Shown one piece after another: positions 27,409 to 37,813 of a stretch of 64,000 nt of DNA. The notes under the pieces were generated by a model that was not told the origin of the DNA, did not search any database, and was given only the letters and a program-made list of their open reading frames with translations. This stretch comes from Rhodophyticola porphyridii (GTDB lineage: Bacteria; Pseudomonadota; Alphaproteobacteria; Rhodobacterales; Rhodobacteraceae), in assembly GCF_003688285.1 (NCBI RefSeq), contig NZ_RCNT01000002.1, forward strand, positions 124,001 through 188,000. The letters run 5' to 3'. Each line of letters starts with the position of its first letter. Positions within the stretch are counted from its first letter, which is position 1. The position numbers and the translations under genes are program-made.

Positions 27409-28083
27409 ATGATGACCGAAAGCCATGTCGACCGTCTCACCTCGCAGTTGCGCCGGATGGCGGCGGAATTCCGCATCAAACCCGATGAGCGTATCCGGGA
27501 GGGCGAGATGGCCAAGCGCCTGTCGGTCAGCCGCACACCGCTGCGCGAGGCGCTGAACCGCCTGGTTTCCGAGGGATATCTGACCTTTACGGGCGGGCAG
27601 GGATTTTTCTGCCGCTCGCTCACGCCCGAACGGATCATGGATCTTTACGAGGCGCGCGCGGCCATCGAATGCGAGGCGATGCGCCATGCGGTGAGCCGCG
27701 CCAGCCCCGCCGCCATCGCGCAACTGGCCGACGATCTGGACCGGGCCGAGCCTCTTTACGAGCGGACGACGGATCGTCTGGCATTGCTGGAGATGGACGA
27801 GGCGTTTCATATGGCGCTGGTGCGCCTGTCGGGCAATGCGGAGCTGGAACGAATGCTGGAGAACATCAACGGTCGCATCCGCTACGTGCGGATGATGGGG
27901 CTGAAGATGGAGGATGGCAGGCCGGGGCGCATGGGCGCGCACCGGACCATTCTGGGGGCCTTGATCGCGCGGGATCAGGACCTGCTCCTTGCCGAATTGC
28001 GCGCCCATATCGAGATGCGCAAGGAGGATGCGACCCAGGCGGTCCGCGACGCCTTTTCCCATATCTACGTGCAGGCGGGCTGA
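27409..28083 (+). CDS. GntR-family (FadR subfamily) transcriptional regulator
   Basis: 224 residues. The winged helix (GEMAKRLSVSRTPLREALNRLVSEG) is followed by an all-helical FCD effector domain (AIECEAMRHAV, then DEAFHMALVRLSGN and HRTILGALIARD), whose conserved Asp/His residues bind a metal and an organic-acid ligand. An AGGAG site at 27401-27405 precedes two tandem ATGs (27409 and 27412). It probably regulates itself, the following racemase-like gene and the divergent TPP enzyme. Confidence 0.9.
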   Translation: MMTESHVDRLTSQLRRMAAEFRIKPDERIREGEMAKRLSVSRTPLREALNRLVSEGYLTFTGGQGFFCRSLTPERIMDLYEARAAIECEAMRHAVSRASPAAIAQLADDLDRAEPLYERTTDRLALLEMDEAFHMALVRLSGNAELERMLENINGRIRYVRMMGLKMEDGRPGRMGAHRTILGALIARDQDLLLAELRAHIEMRKEDATQAVRDAFSHIYVQAG

Positions 28084-28086
28084 GCG

Positions 28087-28827
28087 ATGCAGAAGACACC
28101 GGGTGGCAAAACCGTTTACGGCGCTTCGGTCGGGGTGCTGATGCTGGAAACACGGTTTCCGCGCATCCCAGGCGATATCGGCAATGCGCTGAGCTGGCCC
28201 TTTCCGGTGCAGTATCGTGTGGTGCGGGGGGCCACGCCGGACAACGTGGTGCGCGGCGACCCCCGGTCCCGGCTGGAGGATTTCATTGCCGCGGGGCGCG
28301 ATCTGGTGGAAATGGGATGCGACGGGATCGCTACGAATTGCGGATTTCTTGCATTGCTGCAACGCGAAATGGCCGCGGAACTGAGTGTTCCCGTGGCGAC
28401 CTCCGCATTGATGCAGGTGCCTATGGTGCAGGCGACATTGCCGCCGGACCGGCGGGTGGCGATCCTGACGATTTCGAGGGAAACGCTCGGCCCCGCGCAT
28501 CTGGCGGCGGCGGGCGTCCCTGCCGACACGCCGGTGATCGGCACCGACGAGGGGCGCGAGTTTACCCGCGCTGTGCTGGGTGACGAGGCGGAGATAGACT
28601 TCGCGGCCTGCCGCGCGGATTTGCTGGACGCCGCCGCGACGCTGACCGCGCACCATCCCGAAACCGGCGCCATCGTGCTGGAATGCACCAATATGGTGCC
28701 CTATGCGGCGGATATCCGGCGGCAGTCCGGGCTGCCGGTCTATTCGATCCACAGTTTCCTGACATGGTTTCAGGCCGGGCTCATGCCGCGCAGGTTCCCC
28801 GGCGATCTGGACGACCCGCGCGTCTGA
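28087..28827 (+). CDS. Aspartate/glutamate/hydantoin racemase-family protein
   Basis: 246 residues with two cysteines in the family positions: Cys85 in TNCGF and Cys200 in ECTNM, each at the end of a strand. The superfamily includes Asp/Glu racemases, hydantoin racemases, maleate isomerases and arylmalonate decarboxylases, so the reaction is open. It starts 3 bases after the GntR stop and is probably co-transcribed with it. Confidence 0.8.
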   Translation: MQKTPGGKTVYGASVGVLMLETRFPRIPGDIGNALSWPFPVQYRVVRGATPDNVVRGDPRSRLEDFIAAGRDLVEMGCDGIATNCGFLALLQREMAAELSVPVATSALMQVPMVQATLPPDRRVAILTISRETLGPAHLAAAGVPADTPVIGTDEGREFTRAVLGDEAEIDFAACRADLLDAAATLTAHHPETGAIVLECTNMVPYAADIRRQSGLPVYSIHSFLTWFQAGLMPRRFPGDLDDPRV

Positions 28828-28890
28828 TCGCGTCACCCCTGAACGGGCGGCGCGGGCCGCCCCATGCCGGGCTGGCGGGCCCTTTCAACC

Positions 28891-29301
28891 TCAGCCGTCT
28901 GCCGGGGGCGGGATCAGGGCGCTTGCCTCGATCTCGACCAGGGCCGCATCTTCGACCAGCCCCACGACCACGACCATGGTCATCGCGGGAAAATGGCGGC
29001 CCAAGACCCGGCGATAGGCTTCCCCCACCTCGCGCTGGCGGGCGAGATATTCGGTCTTGTCGGTGACATACCATGTCAGCCTCGTGATATCCTCGACGCG
29101 CCCGCCCGCCGCTTCGACCACGGCGGCGACGTTCTTCAGAGCCTGTTCCGTCTGGCCGATGAAATCATGGGTTTCGAAGACTTTCTGATGATTCCAGCCG
29201 ATCTGCCCTGCGACCGACAAGCGGCCATCGGCGGCCAGAACGCCGTTGGCATACCCCTTTGCAGGGGCCCATCCGTCGGGCTGGATGATCCTTTGCGCCA
29301 T
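28891..29301 (-). CDS. RidA-family imine/enamine deaminase
   Basis: 136 residues of the RidA/YjgF/UK114 family: AKGYANGVLAADGRLSVAGQIG near the N-terminus, EQALKNVAAVVEAAGGRVEDI in the middle. The final part, which carries the Arg-containing active site strand in RidA, is less typical (ALVEIEASALI). RidA enzymes hydrolyse reactive enamines/imines. Here it is the last gene of the anthranilate-CoA cluster, where ring reduction of 2-aminobenzoyl-CoA leaves an enamine that must lose ammonia, so this may be its job. It overlaps the thioesterase gene by one base. Confidence 0.85.
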   Translation of the reverse strand: MAQRIIQPDGWAPAKGYANGVLAADGRLSVAGQIGWNHQKVFETHDFIGQTEQALKNVAAVVEAAGGRVEDITRLTWYVTDKTEYLARQREVGEAYRRVLGRHFPAMTMVVVVGLVEDAALVEIEASALIPPPADG

Positions 29302-29708
29302 TAATCGGCTCCTTCCAAATGCAGTTCTAACGTATTTCTGAGCGGGGCCGGCCACGGCAGGGGCCGCCCGTTTTGCCCCACATGCACAAGCGTGGCGCTT
29401 GCGGTGAAGCGGGTCTCTCCGTCAGCCGATCCGTGCCACGCGATGCCCAGACTGCTGGTTCCGATCCGGGTGCATCCCAGACGGATATCCAGCATGTCGC
29501 CATGGTGGCTGGGTGCGGTGAAGGTCGTCTCGATCTGCGCGGTGGGGACGGCGGCCTTCGTATGCAACTCCTCGAACGGATGGCCGATATGGTCGAAGAA
29601 CGCCTCCACGCAGTCATTCATCATTTCGAAGTAACGCGGATAGAAGACGATCCCGGCGGGGTCGCAATGCTTGAAGAGCACTTTCTGACGCATCGAAAAA
29701 GCCATCAT
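29301..29708 (-). CDS. Acyl-CoA thioesterase, 4-hydroxybenzoyl-CoA thioesterase type
   Basis: About 135 residues, single hotdog domain. The motif KHCDPAGIVFYPRYFEMMND contains the catalytic Asp (CDPAGIVFYPRY) of 4-hydroxybenzoyl-CoA thioesterases. It sits between anthranilate-CoA ligase and RidA and may free CoA from dead-end aromatic thioesters. Start could be 29720, 29708 or 29705; 29708 keeps a short overlap-free join with the ligase stop. Confidence 0.85.
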   Translation of the reverse strand: MMAFSMRQKVLFKHCDPAGIVFYPRYFEMMNDCVEAFFDHIGHPFEELHTKAAVPTAQIETTFTAPSHHGDMLDIRLGCTRIGTSSLGIAWHGSADGETRFTASATLVHVGQNGRPLPWPAPLRNTLELHLEGAD

Positions 29709-29709
29709 T

Positions 29710-31338
29710 CTACCCGCCATTCCGGGTCTGCCGCAGACGGAAGCGCTGGATCTTACCGGTCTCCGTCTTTGGCAGATCGCTCACGAAGACGATCGAGCGT
29801 GGATATTTGTAGGGGGCAATCGTGGCTTTCACATGATCCTGGAGTTCCTTGGTCAGCGCCTCCCCTGGCTCCGCGCCCGTGGAGAGAACCACATGGGCCT
29901 GGACGATCTCGCCCCGGTCGTCGTCCGGCACACCGATGACGGCGCATTCGGCCACGGCGGCATGGGCGAGAAGGGCCGCCTCCACCTCCGGGCCGGCGAT
30001 GTTGTAGCCCGAGGAGAGGATGATGTCGTCATTCCGGGCGGAAAAATGGAAATAGCCTTCGGCATCCATCACGAACGTGTCGCCCGAGATGTTCCAGCCA
30101 TCCTGCACGTAATCCGCCTGCCGCGCGCCCCGCAGATAGCGGCAGCCGGTGGGCCCGCGCACGGCCAGACGGCCGATTTCGCCCGCCGGCAGATCCTGCC
30201 CGTCAGACCCGATCACCTTGGCCTCGTAGCCGGTGACGGGCCTGCCGGTGCAGGCCGGTCGGTGGTCGTCGAACCGGTTGGTGATGAAGATATGCAGCAT
30301 CTCCGTCGCGCCGATCCCGTCCAGCATCGGCTTGCCGGTCCGCGCCATCCATTCTTCGTAAACCGGTCCGGGAAGGGTTTCTCCGGCCGAAACCGCCGCG
30401 CGGAGCGAGGAGAGATCGGCCCCCTCATCCATCGCCTTCATCATCGCGCGATAGGCGGTCGGCGCAGTGAAGCAGACCGTCGCGCGGTACTTTTCGATGA
30501 TGTCGATCATGTTGGGCGGAGAGGCGTTTTCCAGCAGCGTTGCGGCCGCGCCGAAGCGCAGCGGGAAAATCGCAAGCCCGCCCAGACCGAAGGTGAAGGC
30601 AAGCGGCGGCGACCCGATGAAGACGTCGGTATCGGTGACATTCAGTATCTCGCGCGCGTAGCCATCGGCGATGATCAGGAGATCCCGGTGAAAATGCATC
30701 GTGGCCTTGGGCGCACCAGTGGAACCCGAGGTGAAGCCCAGAAGCGCCACATCGTCCTGCGCGGTATCGATCGCCTGAAACCGGACCGGTTTTTCAAGCG
30801 CCAGTCGGTCCAGTTCGGCGTCGTGGTTCGAAGTGCCGTCGAACCCCACGACGGTTTTCAGAAAAGCGCTGTCCTTGGCGCAGGCGGTCATCTCGTCCAT
30901 CAGCCGTGTATCGCAAAGCGCAAACGCGATTTCGGCCAGCTCCACATAGGACCTCAACTCGCCGGCCCGCAGCATCGGCATCGAGTTGATCACCACCGCG
31001 CCCGCCTTGGTCGCGGCCAGCCAGCAGGCGACCATCGCGGGGTTGTTGGCCGACCGGATCAGCACCCGGTTGCCGGGCCTGATGCCAAGATCGTCCACCA
31101 GCGCATGGGCCAGCCGGTTGGTCCAGTCGGTCAGCTCCTTGTAGGTGCGCCGGCGGCCGTTCCCGATCAGCGCGGTGTGATCGCCAAAACCCTTCGCCAC
31201 CATCACATCGGTCAGTTCCACCGCCGCGTTCAGCCGGTCGGGGTAGTCGAAACCGTCCAGAAGCAGATCAGGCCATGTGTCCGCCGGGGGCAGGTTGTCG
31301 CGCGCAAACATGTCGGTATGGGCTGATGGTCGCAGCAT
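29710..31338 (-). CDS. Anthranilate (2-aminobenzoate)-CoA ligase / benzoate-CoA ligase family
   Basis: 542 residues, acyl-adenylate-forming enzyme. The phosphate loop is TSGSTGAPK; other core motifs are GIGATEMLHIF (A5), GWNISGDTF (A7) and KTETGKIQRF near the C-terminus, with the catalytic Lys in GKIQR. The family is the benzoate-CoA ligase group. Linkage to a 2-aminobenzoyl-CoA monooxygenase/reductase gene and kynureninase makes anthranilate the likely substrate: anthranilate + ATP + CoA to 2-aminobenzoyl-CoA. Start at 31338 (MLRPSAHTDM). Confidence 0.85.
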   Translation of the reverse strand: MLRPSAHTDMFARDNLPPADTWPDLLLDGFDYPDRLNAAVELTDVMVAKGFGDHTALIGNGRRRTYKELTDWTNRLAHALVDDLGIRPGNRVLIRSANNPAMVACWLAATKAGAVVINSMPMLRAGELRSYVELAEIAFALCDTRLMDEMTACAKDSAFLKTVVGFDGTSNHDAELDRLALEKPVRFQAIDTAQDDVALLGFTSGSTGAPKATMHFHRDLLIIADGYAREILNVTDTDVFIGSPPLAFTFGLGGLAIFPLRFGAAATLLENASPPNMIDIIEKYRATVCFTAPTAYRAMMKAMDEGADLSSLRAAVSAGETLPGPVYEEWMARTGKPMLDGIGATEMLHIFITNRFDDHRPACTGRPVTGYEAKVIGSDGQDLPAGEIGRLAVRGPTGCRYLRGARQADYVQDGWNISGDTFVMDAEGYFHFSARNDDIILSSGYNIAGPEVEAALLAHAAVAECAVIGVPDDDRGEIVQAHVVLSTGAEPGEALTKELQDHVKATIAPYKYPRSIVFVSDLPKTETGKIQRFRLRQTRNGG

Positions 31339-31342
31339 AGTC

Positions 31343-32503
31343 TTACCCTCCCTGATGCAGGCCAAGCGCCTGACGGGCGATGACCACGCGCTGCACGTCC
31401 GAGGCGCCTTCGTAAATGCGCAAGGCCCGGATCTCGCGATAGAGCCTCTCGGTAATCTCGCCGGATTTCACGCCGTCCCCGCCATGAAGCTGCACCGCCT
31501 TGTCAATCACCTGCTGGGCATGGTCAGTGGCGAACAGCTTGGCCATCGCGGCCTCGCGGGTGATGCGCGGTGCGCCGCTGTCCTTGGTCCAGGCGGCGCG
31601 ATAGACCAGAAGGGCCGCGGCATCCACATCGAGCGCCATATCCGCGATATGGCCCTGCACCAGCTGCAGATCGAAAAGCGGGGCGCCCTGAACCTCGCGG
31701 GTCGTCACCCGGGTCAGCGTTTCGTCCAGCGCGCGGCGCGCAAAGCCCAGTGCGGCGGCCGCAACGGTGGAGCGGAAGACATCAAGAACCGACATCGCGA
31801 TCCTGAATCCCGCGCCCGGCGCGCCGATGAGGTTTGCGGCCGGAACGCGGCATTCCGAAAAGCGGAGCGTGGCCAGAGGATGGGGCGCAATGGTCTGGAG
31901 CCGTTCGACCACGTCGAGGCCCGGAAGATCGGCGGGGAGGACGAAGGCCGAGAGCCCCTTCGCGCCCGGCGCCTCGCCCGTGCGGGCGAAAGCCGTGTAG
32001 ACATCGGCTATGCCGCCGTTGGAGATCCATGTCTTTTCGCCGTTCAGGACGAAATGATCGCCGTCGCGCCTGGCCGTCATCGTCGAATTCGCCACATCCG
32101 AGCCCGATTGCGGCTCCGTCAGTGCAAAGGCGGAAATGGCTTTTCCCGACCGGGTCAGCGGCAGCCATTCGGCTTTCTGGCTTTCTGTGCCGAAAAGGGA
32201 AATCGCACCCGTTCCCAGCCCCTGCATGGCAAAGGCGAAATCGGCCAGACCGTCATGACGCGCAAGCGTTTCCCGGATCAGGCAAAGCGTGCGCACATCC
32301 AGCGTTTCGCCGTCTGCCGCGCCGCTGTGGCGCAGCCAGCCCGCCTCTCCCAGGGCCGCGACGAGCGCGCGGCAGGCCGCATCGGTATCCCCATGGTCGA
32401 TATCACCCAGATGCCGGGCGGCCCAAAGGTCCAGCTCCTGCGCCAGCGTCTTGTGATGAGGCTCGAAAAACGGCCAGTCGAGAAAGGTTCTATCTGCCAT
32501 CAT
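31343..32503 (-). CDS. Acyl-CoA dehydrogenase
   Basis: 386 residues. ACAD signatures: [11 protein letters not shown] (FAD/substrate strand), KTWISNGG, and [19 protein letters not shown] with [10 protein letters not shown] near the C-terminus, the region that carries the base in several ACADs. It likely catalyses an alpha-beta oxidation of a ring or ring-opened CoA ester after 2-aminobenzoyl-CoA reduction. Start ATG at 32503 overlaps the enoyl-CoA hydratase stop (ATGA). Confidence 0.9.
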   Translation of the reverse strand: MMADRTFLDWPFFEPHHKTLAQELDLWAARHLGDIDHGDTDAACRALVAALGEAGWLRHSGAADGETLDVRTLCLIRETLARHDGLADFAFAMQGLGTGAISLFGTESQKAEWLPLTRSGKAISAFALTEPQSGSDVANSTMTARRDGDHFVLNGEKTWISNGGIADVYTAFARTGEAPGAKGLSAFVLPADLPGLDVVERLQTIAPHPLATLRFSECRVPAANLIGAPGAGFRIAMSVLDVFRSTVAAAALGFARRALDETLTRVTTREVQGAPLFDLQLVQGHIADMALDVDAAALLVYRAAWTKDSGAPRITREAAMAKLFATDHAQQVIDKAVQLHGGDGVKSGEITERLYREIRALRIYEGASDVQRVVIARQALGLHQGG

Positions 32504-33303
32504 TCCCCCTCGAACACCGGTTTTTCCTTCTTGACGAAAGCGTCGTAGGCGCGCGTGAAATCGCCGGTCTGCATGCAGATGGCCTGCGCCTGCGCTTCGG
32601 CTTCGATCGCCTGTTCGATCGACATGGACCATTCCTGCGCCAGCATCGTCTTGGTCATCATATGCGCGAAATTGGGGCCGGCAGCGATGCGCGCCGCCAT
32701 GTCCTGCGCGGTCTCCATGAGATTCTCGGCCGGAACCACGCGGTTGAAGTACCCCCATGCCGCGCCCTCCTCGGCGGTGAACGACCGGCCGGTGTAAAGC
32801 AGTTCCGCCGCGCGCCCCTGTCCGATGATCCGCGGCAGGATCGCACAGGCGCCCATGTCGCAACCGGCAAGCCCGACACGGGTGAACAGAAAGGCGGTCT
32901 TGGCCCCCGGGGCCGCAATCCGCAAATCCGATGCCATGGCGATGATCGCGCCCGCGCCCACGCAGACGCCGTCGACCGCCGCGATGACGGGCTTGCCGCA
33001 ATTGACCATGGCCTTGACCAGATCGCCGGTCATCCGGGTGAAGGCCAGAAGCTCCTTCATGTTCATGCGGGTCAGGGGCCCGATGATGTCATGCACATCC
33101 CCGCCCGAGCTGAAATTCCCGCCATTCGGGGCGAAGATCACCGCATCCACATCCTCCGCATAGGGCAGGTCGCGGAACCAGTCGCGCAGTTCGGCATAGC
33201 TATCGAAGGTCAGCGGGTTCTTCCGCTCCGGGCGGTCCAGCGCGACCGTGGCGATGCCATTCTCGATCTGGCAGAGGAAATGCTCTGGGTCGGGACGGGC
33301 CAT
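32500..33303 (-). CDS. Enoyl-CoA hydratase/isomerase family protein
   Basis: 267 residues of the crotonase superfamily. Oxyanion-hole segments are [11 protein letters not shown] and [18 protein letters not shown]. It could hydrate an enoyl-CoA or hydrolyse/cleave the alicyclic ring of the 2-aminobenzoyl-CoA pathway. Start at 33303, six bases after the MarR stop. Confidence 0.9.
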   Translation of the reverse strand: MARPDPEHFLCQIENGIATVALDRPERKNPLTFDSYAELRDWFRDLPYAEDVDAVIFAPNGGNFSSGGDVHDIIGPLTRMNMKELLAFTRMTGDLVKAMVNCGKPVIAAVDGVCVGAGAIIAMASDLRIAAPGAKTAFLFTRVGLAGCDMGACAILPRIIGQGRAAELLYTGRSFTAEEGAAWGYFNRVVPAENLMETAQDMAARIAAGPNFAHMMTKTMLAQEWSMSIEQAIEAEAQAQAICMQTGDFTRAYDAFVKKEKPVFEGE

Positions 33304-33308
33304 GGGGA

Positions 33309-33776
33309 TCAATCCTCGAACTTGTCGGAAATGCGGGCCAGCGCGGTACTGAGGTCGCTGGCTATGTCCGGGCCGATCTCGGCCAGCATCGCATCCAGCC
33401 ACGCCTCATGCGCTTCGGCCTGACGGATGAACTCCTCCTTGCCCTTCTGGGTCAGCCGCGCGCGGGCCGCCCGCCGATCCCCGGGGACCTGTTCCCGCAG
33501 GGCGAACCCGTCTTCGGCAAGCCGGTCGACGATGCCGGTGACATTGCCGTTCGACACCATCAGAAACCGTGAAAGCTCGCTCATTTTCAGGCCCTTGGGA
33601 TGGCGGTGCAGGGCAGCCATGACATCGAAGCGCGGCAGGGTCGTGGCGAATTCAAGCCGCAGCCGTTCCCGCAACTCGGCCTCGACAAGACGGGTGGTTT
33701 TCAGCAGTCGCAACCAGAGACGCAGCCGCTCCTTGCTCTCTGGCTCGAACGGGTCCGGATTTGGATCGGTATTCAT
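33309..33776 (-). CDS. MarR-family transcriptional regulator of the anthranilate-CoA cluster
   Basis: 155 residues with the MarR winged helix ([38 protein letters not shown], wing [15 protein letters not shown]). It lies inside the operon and its start overlaps the SDR stop by 4 bases. MarR proteins in aerobic aromatic-CoA clusters usually respond to the aryl-CoA thioester, so 2-aminobenzoyl-CoA is a reasonable effector. Confidence 0.9.
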   Translation of the reverse strand: MNTDPNPDPFEPESKERLRLWLRLLKTTRLVEAELRERLRLEFATTLPRFDVMAALHRHPKGLKMSELSRFLMVSNGNVTGIVDRLAEDGFALREQVPGDRRAARARLTQKGKEEFIRQAEAHEAWLDAMLAEIGPDIASDLSTALARISDKFED

Positions 33777-34528
33777 ATTTCACCTCCTGACATGCTGAGT
33801 GCGTGGCCGTTGACCGATTGCGCGCCGTCCGAGCAGAGCCAGAGGACCGCCTCGGCCACCTCCGACGTCTGCACGAACCGGTCCTGCGGGTTGCTCCGGC
33901 GGAGTGAGCTGGCGGCGTCTTCGGCGCTCATCCCGGTCTTGTCGACGATGGTCGCGATGGAACGGTCCAGAAGCGGCGTTTCGATGAAACCGGGACAGAC
34001 CGCGTTGACGGTGATACCGGTTCTTGCCAGTTCCAGCGCAAGGGCGCGGGTCAGCCCCACGACGCCATGCTTGGCCGCGCAATAGCCAGACACATAGGGA
34101 TATCCCTTGAGACCGGCGGTGGAGGCGATTGCGATCATCCGCCCCCACCGGCGCGACGTCATGTCCGGCAGGGCGGCCTGCCAGAGGTTGAAGACGCCGG
34201 TCAGATTGACCGACAGGTCGCGGGTCAGATCCCCGACAGCCATCCGCGAAAACGGAATGCTCTCTGCCGCGCCTGCATTGGCTATGGCGATGTCGACGGG
34301 GCCCTGCGCCGCGCGGGCTTCGGCCAGCGCCGATCTGACCGCGTCTGCATCGGTCACGTCACAGCTGAGCGCCAGCGCGCCGGTCCGGTCGGCGATCGAC
34401 TGCAACGGGTCCGGACGGCGGCCCAGTATCGTGACCTTGCCGTCCAGCGCAGCCGCGCGCAGCGCGACTTCGGCGCCGACCCCGGTTCCTCCGCCGGTTA
34501 TGACGATATGTCTGCCTGTCATGCTCAT
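33773..34528 (-). CDS. Short-chain dehydrogenase/reductase (3-hydroxyacyl-CoA dehydrogenase-like)
   Basis: 251 residues. TGGGTGVG glycine motif near residue 11, NAGA at about 85, catalytic Ser (IASTAG), Tyr and Lys (YCAAK). It lies second in the operon, overlapping the stop of the monooxygenase gene (ATGA), and probably oxidises the 3-hydroxyacyl-CoA intermediate downstream of the ring reduction. Start at 34528 or 34522. Confidence 0.9.
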   Translation of the reverse strand: MSMTGRHIVITGGGTGVGAEVALRAAALDGKVTILGRRPDPLQSIADRTGALALSCDVTDADAVRSALAEARAAQGPVDIAIANAGAAESIPFSRMAVGDLTRDLSVNLTGVFNLWQAALPDMTSRRWGRMIAIASTAGLKGYPYVSGYCAAKHGVVGLTRALALELARTGITVNAVCPGFIETPLLDRSIATIVDKTGMSAEDAASSLRRSNPQDRFVQTSEVAEAVLWLCSDGAQSVNGHALSMSGGEI

Positions 34529-36819
34529 GCCCGGATCGCCTCCGCTTCGCGGTCGGCCAGTCGCCAGGCCTGATCGCGGCCCGCCTCGTAGGGCAGGGGC
34601 CAGATGGCATGGCGGTCACCGATCCGCGCAGCCTCGTGAAACGTCCAGTAGGGATCGGCCAGATGCGGGCGGCCAAGGGCCACCAGATCGGCGCGGCCCG
34701 CCATCAGGATCGAGTTCGCATGATCCGCCTCGTAGATATTGCCCACTGCCATGGTGCTGATACCGGCCTCGTTGCGGATCCGGTCGGAAAACGGGGTTTG
34801 GAACATCCGGCCATAGACCGGCCTTGCTTCGGGCGTCGTCTGTCCGGCGGATACGTCGATGATATCGGCGCCGGCGGCCTTGAAGGCCCGGGCGACCTCC
34901 ACCGCATCCCCGGGGGTCACGCCGTCTTCGCCGACCCAGTCATTGGCGGAGATCCGGACCGACATCGGCCTGGGCGCCGGCCAGACGGCGCGCATCGCGG
35001 CGAACACCTCCAGCGGATAGCGCAGGCGATTTTCAAGGCTGCCGCCGTAGGCGTCTTCGCGGGCATTGGACACCGGAGAGATGAAGGAGGAGATCAGGTA
35101 ACCATGGGCGGCATGCAGTTCGATCATGTCGAAGCCCGCCCGTTCGGCCATTCGGGTGGCGGCCACGAACTGATCGCGGACCTGGTCCATCTCTTCGCGG
35201 GTCATCGCGCGGGGGGTGGCGTTGCCGCCGGACCAGGGAATGGCGGAGGCGGAGATCAGATCCCAATTGCCGGTTGCAAGCGGCGTATCCATCCCCTCCC
35301 ACCCGATATTCGTGGAGCCCTTGCGCCCGGAATGCCCGATCTGGCAGCAGATCTTCGCCCGGGTCTCCGCATGGACGAAATCAACGAGACGGGACCATGC
35401 GGCCTCGTGCTCGGGCGCGTAGAGCCCGGGACAGCCGGGCGTGATCCGCCCGGTTTCCGACACGCAGGTCATTTCGGTATAGATCAGTCCCGCGCCCCCC
35501 TTGGCGCGCTCCCCGTAATGGACAAGATGCCAGTCGGTCGGGCAGCCATCCACGGCCTTGTATTGGGCCATCGGCGATACGACGATCCGGTTGTCCAATG
35601 CCATCTCGCGCAGCCTGAAGGGCGCAAACATCGGCGGGCGGACGGGCGCGTCGGCGGGCAGTCCGGCCTTTTGCTGAAACCATCCTTCGGCCGAACGAAG
35701 CCAGTCCGGGTCGCGCAGGCGCAGGTTCTCGTGCGAAATCCGTTGTGACCGGGTCAGGAGCGCGTAGTTGAACTGCACCGGGTCCATGTCGAGATAGCGT
35801 TCGACCTGTTCGAACCACTCCAGCGAGTTACGCGCCGCAGATTGCAGGCGCAGCACGTCGAGGCGGCGTTCGTCCTGATACCGTTCGAAGGCGCGCCGCA
35901 TGTCCGGTTCGCTATGCAGGAACTCGGCCAGGGCGATGGCGCTGTCGAAGGCCAGCCGGGAGCCCGACCCGATGGAAAAATGCGCCGTGGCCGAGGCATC
36001 GCCCAGCAAAACGACGTTCTCGTGGTGCCATTTCTCGCACAACACGCGGGGGAAATTCATGAAGACCGCCGATCCGCGCAGATGATCGGCATTCGACATG
36101 AGCGGATGGCCGTTCAGATGATCGGCGAAAATCTCCTCACATTTGGCAATGATTTCGGATTTCGACATCTTCTCGAACCCGATTCTGTCCCATGTGTCCT
36201 GCTGGCATTCCACGATCACCGTCGCGGTGTCGTCATCGAACTGATAGGCATGGACCCAGACCCATCCATGGGCCGTCTTCTCGAAGATGAAGGTGAAGGC
36301 ATCGTCGAATTTCTGATGGGTACCAAGCCAGATGAACTTGCACTCGCGGATATCCACCTCCGGCTTGAAATGCTGCGCCCATGAGGTGCGTACGGCGCTG
36401 TTGATCCCGTCAGAGGCCACCACAAGATCATAGTCGTCGGCATAGGTTTCCACCGGCCCGATGGGGGTTTCGAAGCGCAGATCGACGCCCAACTCCCGCG
36501 CGCGCTCCTGCAGCAGCAGAAGCATCTTCTTGCGCCCGATCCCGGCAAAGCCATGGCCGCCGGAAACGGTGCGATGGCCGTCATGGACCACCGCGATATC
36601 ATCCCAATAGGCGAAGTTTTCGCGGATCGCAGCGGCGGAGACGGGATCGTTCTGCGCCATGTTCTCCAACGCATCGTCGGACAGAACCACCCCCCAGCCA
36701 AACGTGTCGTCGGCCTTGTTCCGCTCAAAAACGGTGACCTCATGGGACGGGTTGCGCAGTTTCATCGAGATGGCGAAGTAGAGACCTGCCGGACCCCCTC
36801 CCAGACATGCGATGCGCAT
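34525..36819 (-). CDS. 2-Aminobenzoyl-CoA monooxygenase/reductase (FAD monooxygenase-OYE fusion)
   Basis: 764 residues, two fused flavoproteins. Residues 1-390 are a class A FAD monooxygenase: [10 protein letters not shown] at 7-16 and a [14 protein letters not shown] segment near 290. Residues about 396-764 are an Old Yellow Enzyme-type reductase ([20 protein letters not shown], then [14 protein letters not shown] and [12 protein letters not shown]). This architecture matches 2-aminobenzoyl-CoA monooxygenase/reductase (and salicylyl-CoA 5-hydroxylase). It hydroxylates and then reduces the aromatic ring of the CoA ester. First gene of the leftward operon, divergent from the kynurenine genes. 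Confidence 0.9.
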   Translation of the reverse strand: MRIACLGGGPAGLYFAISMKLRNPSHEVTVFERNKADDTFGWGVVLSDDALENMAQNDPVSAAAIRENFAYWDDIAVVHDGHRTVSGGHGFAGIGRKKMLLLLQERARELGVDLRFETPIGPVETYADDYDLVVASDGINSAVRTSWAQHFKPEVDIRECKFIWLGTHQKFDDAFTFIFEKTAHGWVWVHAYQFDDDTATVIVECQQDTWDRIGFEKMSKSEIIAKCEEIFADHLNGHPLMSNADHLRGSAVFMNFPRVLCEKWHHENVVLLGDASATAHFSIGSGSRLAFDSAIALAEFLHSEPDMRRAFERYQDERRLDVLRLQSAARNSLEWFEQVERYLDMDPVQFNYALLTRSQRISHENLRLRDPDWLRSAEGWFQQKAGLPADAPVRPPMFAPFRLREMALDNRIVVSPMAQYKAVDGCPTDWHLVHYGERAKGGAGLIYTEMTCVSETGRITPGCPGLYAPEHEAAWSRLVDFVHAETRAKICCQIGHSGRKGSTNIGWEGMDTPLATGNWDLISASAIPWSGGNATPRAMTREEMDQVRDQFVAATRMAERAGFDMIELHAAHGYLISSFISPVSNAREDAYGGSLENRLRYPLEVFAAMRAVWPAPRPMSVRISANDWVGEDGVTPGDAVEVARAFKAAGADIIDVSAGQTTPEARPVYGRMFQTPFSDRIRNEAGISTMAVGNIYEADHANSILMAGRADLVALGRPHLADPYWTFHEAARIGDRHAIWPLPYEAGRDQAWRLADREAEAIRA

Positions 36820-36898
36820 CTTCGTCTCCCTGATTGCTCGGCGCTGGCTTGTGGCGCTTCTGTTAATAGGAATCATCTTAACCGGCATAGGAAGTATT

Positions 36899-36922
36899 TC
36901 AAGTATAAAATTTTAAGCTTGA
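36899..36922. promoter_or_regulatory. Inverted repeat TCAAG-N14-CTTGA, candidate MarR operator
   Basis: TCAAG (36899-36903) and CTTGA (36918-36922) flank an AT-rich core in the 163-base gap between the divergent monooxygenase and formamidase genes. A single operator here could control both the anthranilate-producing and anthranilate-using arms. The link to the cluster's MarR protein is by position only. Confidence 0.4.
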
Positions 36923-36982
36923 AGTTTATTTTTGAAAGGCCTAACGATTACGTTTAACAGGGGCGTTGAAAGGGAAGGGGCG

Positions 36983-37813
36983 ATGATCGACTGGACGGAT
37001 GCGTTCGACAATTCCAGCTATGTGCGCGGCAGCGACAAGCTGGCCGATCTGTGGTCCGATGCGGCATCGGCCTATAGGGACCGGGCGGTGCCGGCAGGCC
37101 GCGCGCGGCTGGATATTCCTTATGGGCCGGGGCCGCGAAACCGCTTCGACCTGTTCTCGCCGGGGACAGAGCCGAAAGGTCTGATTGTGTTCATCCATGG
37201 CGGCTATTGGAAGGCGCTGGACAAGTCCTTCTGGTCGCATATGGCCGCCGGTCCGTTGTCCCACGGCTGGGCGATGGCGATCCCCAGCTACACGCTGGCA
37301 CCGGAGGCGCGCATTTCGGACATCACGCGGGAGATCGGCGCGGCGATCACCGCGGCAGCAGGCGAGGTGCCGGGCCCGATCCGGATCATCGGCCATTCCG
37401 CGGGCGGACATCTCGTATCCCGGATGCTGTGCAGATCGGGCCCGTTGGACAGCCCGGTGCTGGATCGGCTGGAAGGGGTGATCTCGGTCAGCGGCATTCA
37501 TGATCTGCGCCCTCTTCTGCAGGCCGACATGAACGAGACCCTGCGCCTGAGCGAGGCGGAGGCGGTGGCGGAGAGCCCGGCGCTGCAGGACCCGTACGAG
37601 ACGATCCCGATCTGTTTCTGGGTCGGGGCGGCCGAGCGTCCGGAACTGGTTCGACAGACCCGCCTGATTGGCGAGATCTGGGGCGCGAAAGGCGCCGATA
37701 CGAGCGAGGTCTACGAGCCGGGGCAGGACCATTTCTCGGTTATCTCGGCGCTGGCCGACGCCGAAAGCCGCCTCCTGACCACATTGACCGCACCCAAAAA
37801 GGTGACACCATGA
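36983..37813 (+). CDS. Kynurenine formamidase, alpha/beta-hydrolase type (arylformamidase)
   Basis: 276 residues. HGGYW at 72-76 is the oxyanion motif typical of the AFMID-type arylformamidases; the nucleophile is Ser139 in GHSAGG and the catalytic His is His250 in GQDHFS. It hydrolyses N-formylkynurenine to kynurenine. This is the alpha/beta-hydrolase form rather than the metal-dependent KynB common in bacteria. Its stop overlaps the start of kynA by 4 bases. Confidence 0.85.
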   Translation: MIDWTDAFDNSSYVRGSDKLADLWSDAASAYRDRAVPAGRARLDIPYGPGPRNRFDLFSPGTEPKGLIVFIHGGYWKALDKSFWSHMAAGPLSHGWAMAIPSYTLAPEARISDITREIGAAITAAAGEVPGPIRIIGHSAGGHLVSRMLCRSGPLDSPVLDRLEGVISVSGIHDLRPLLQADMNETLRLSEAEAVAESPALQDPYETIPICFWVGAAERPELVRQTRLIGEIWGAKGADTSEVYEPGQDHFSVISALADAESRLLTTLTAPKKVTP

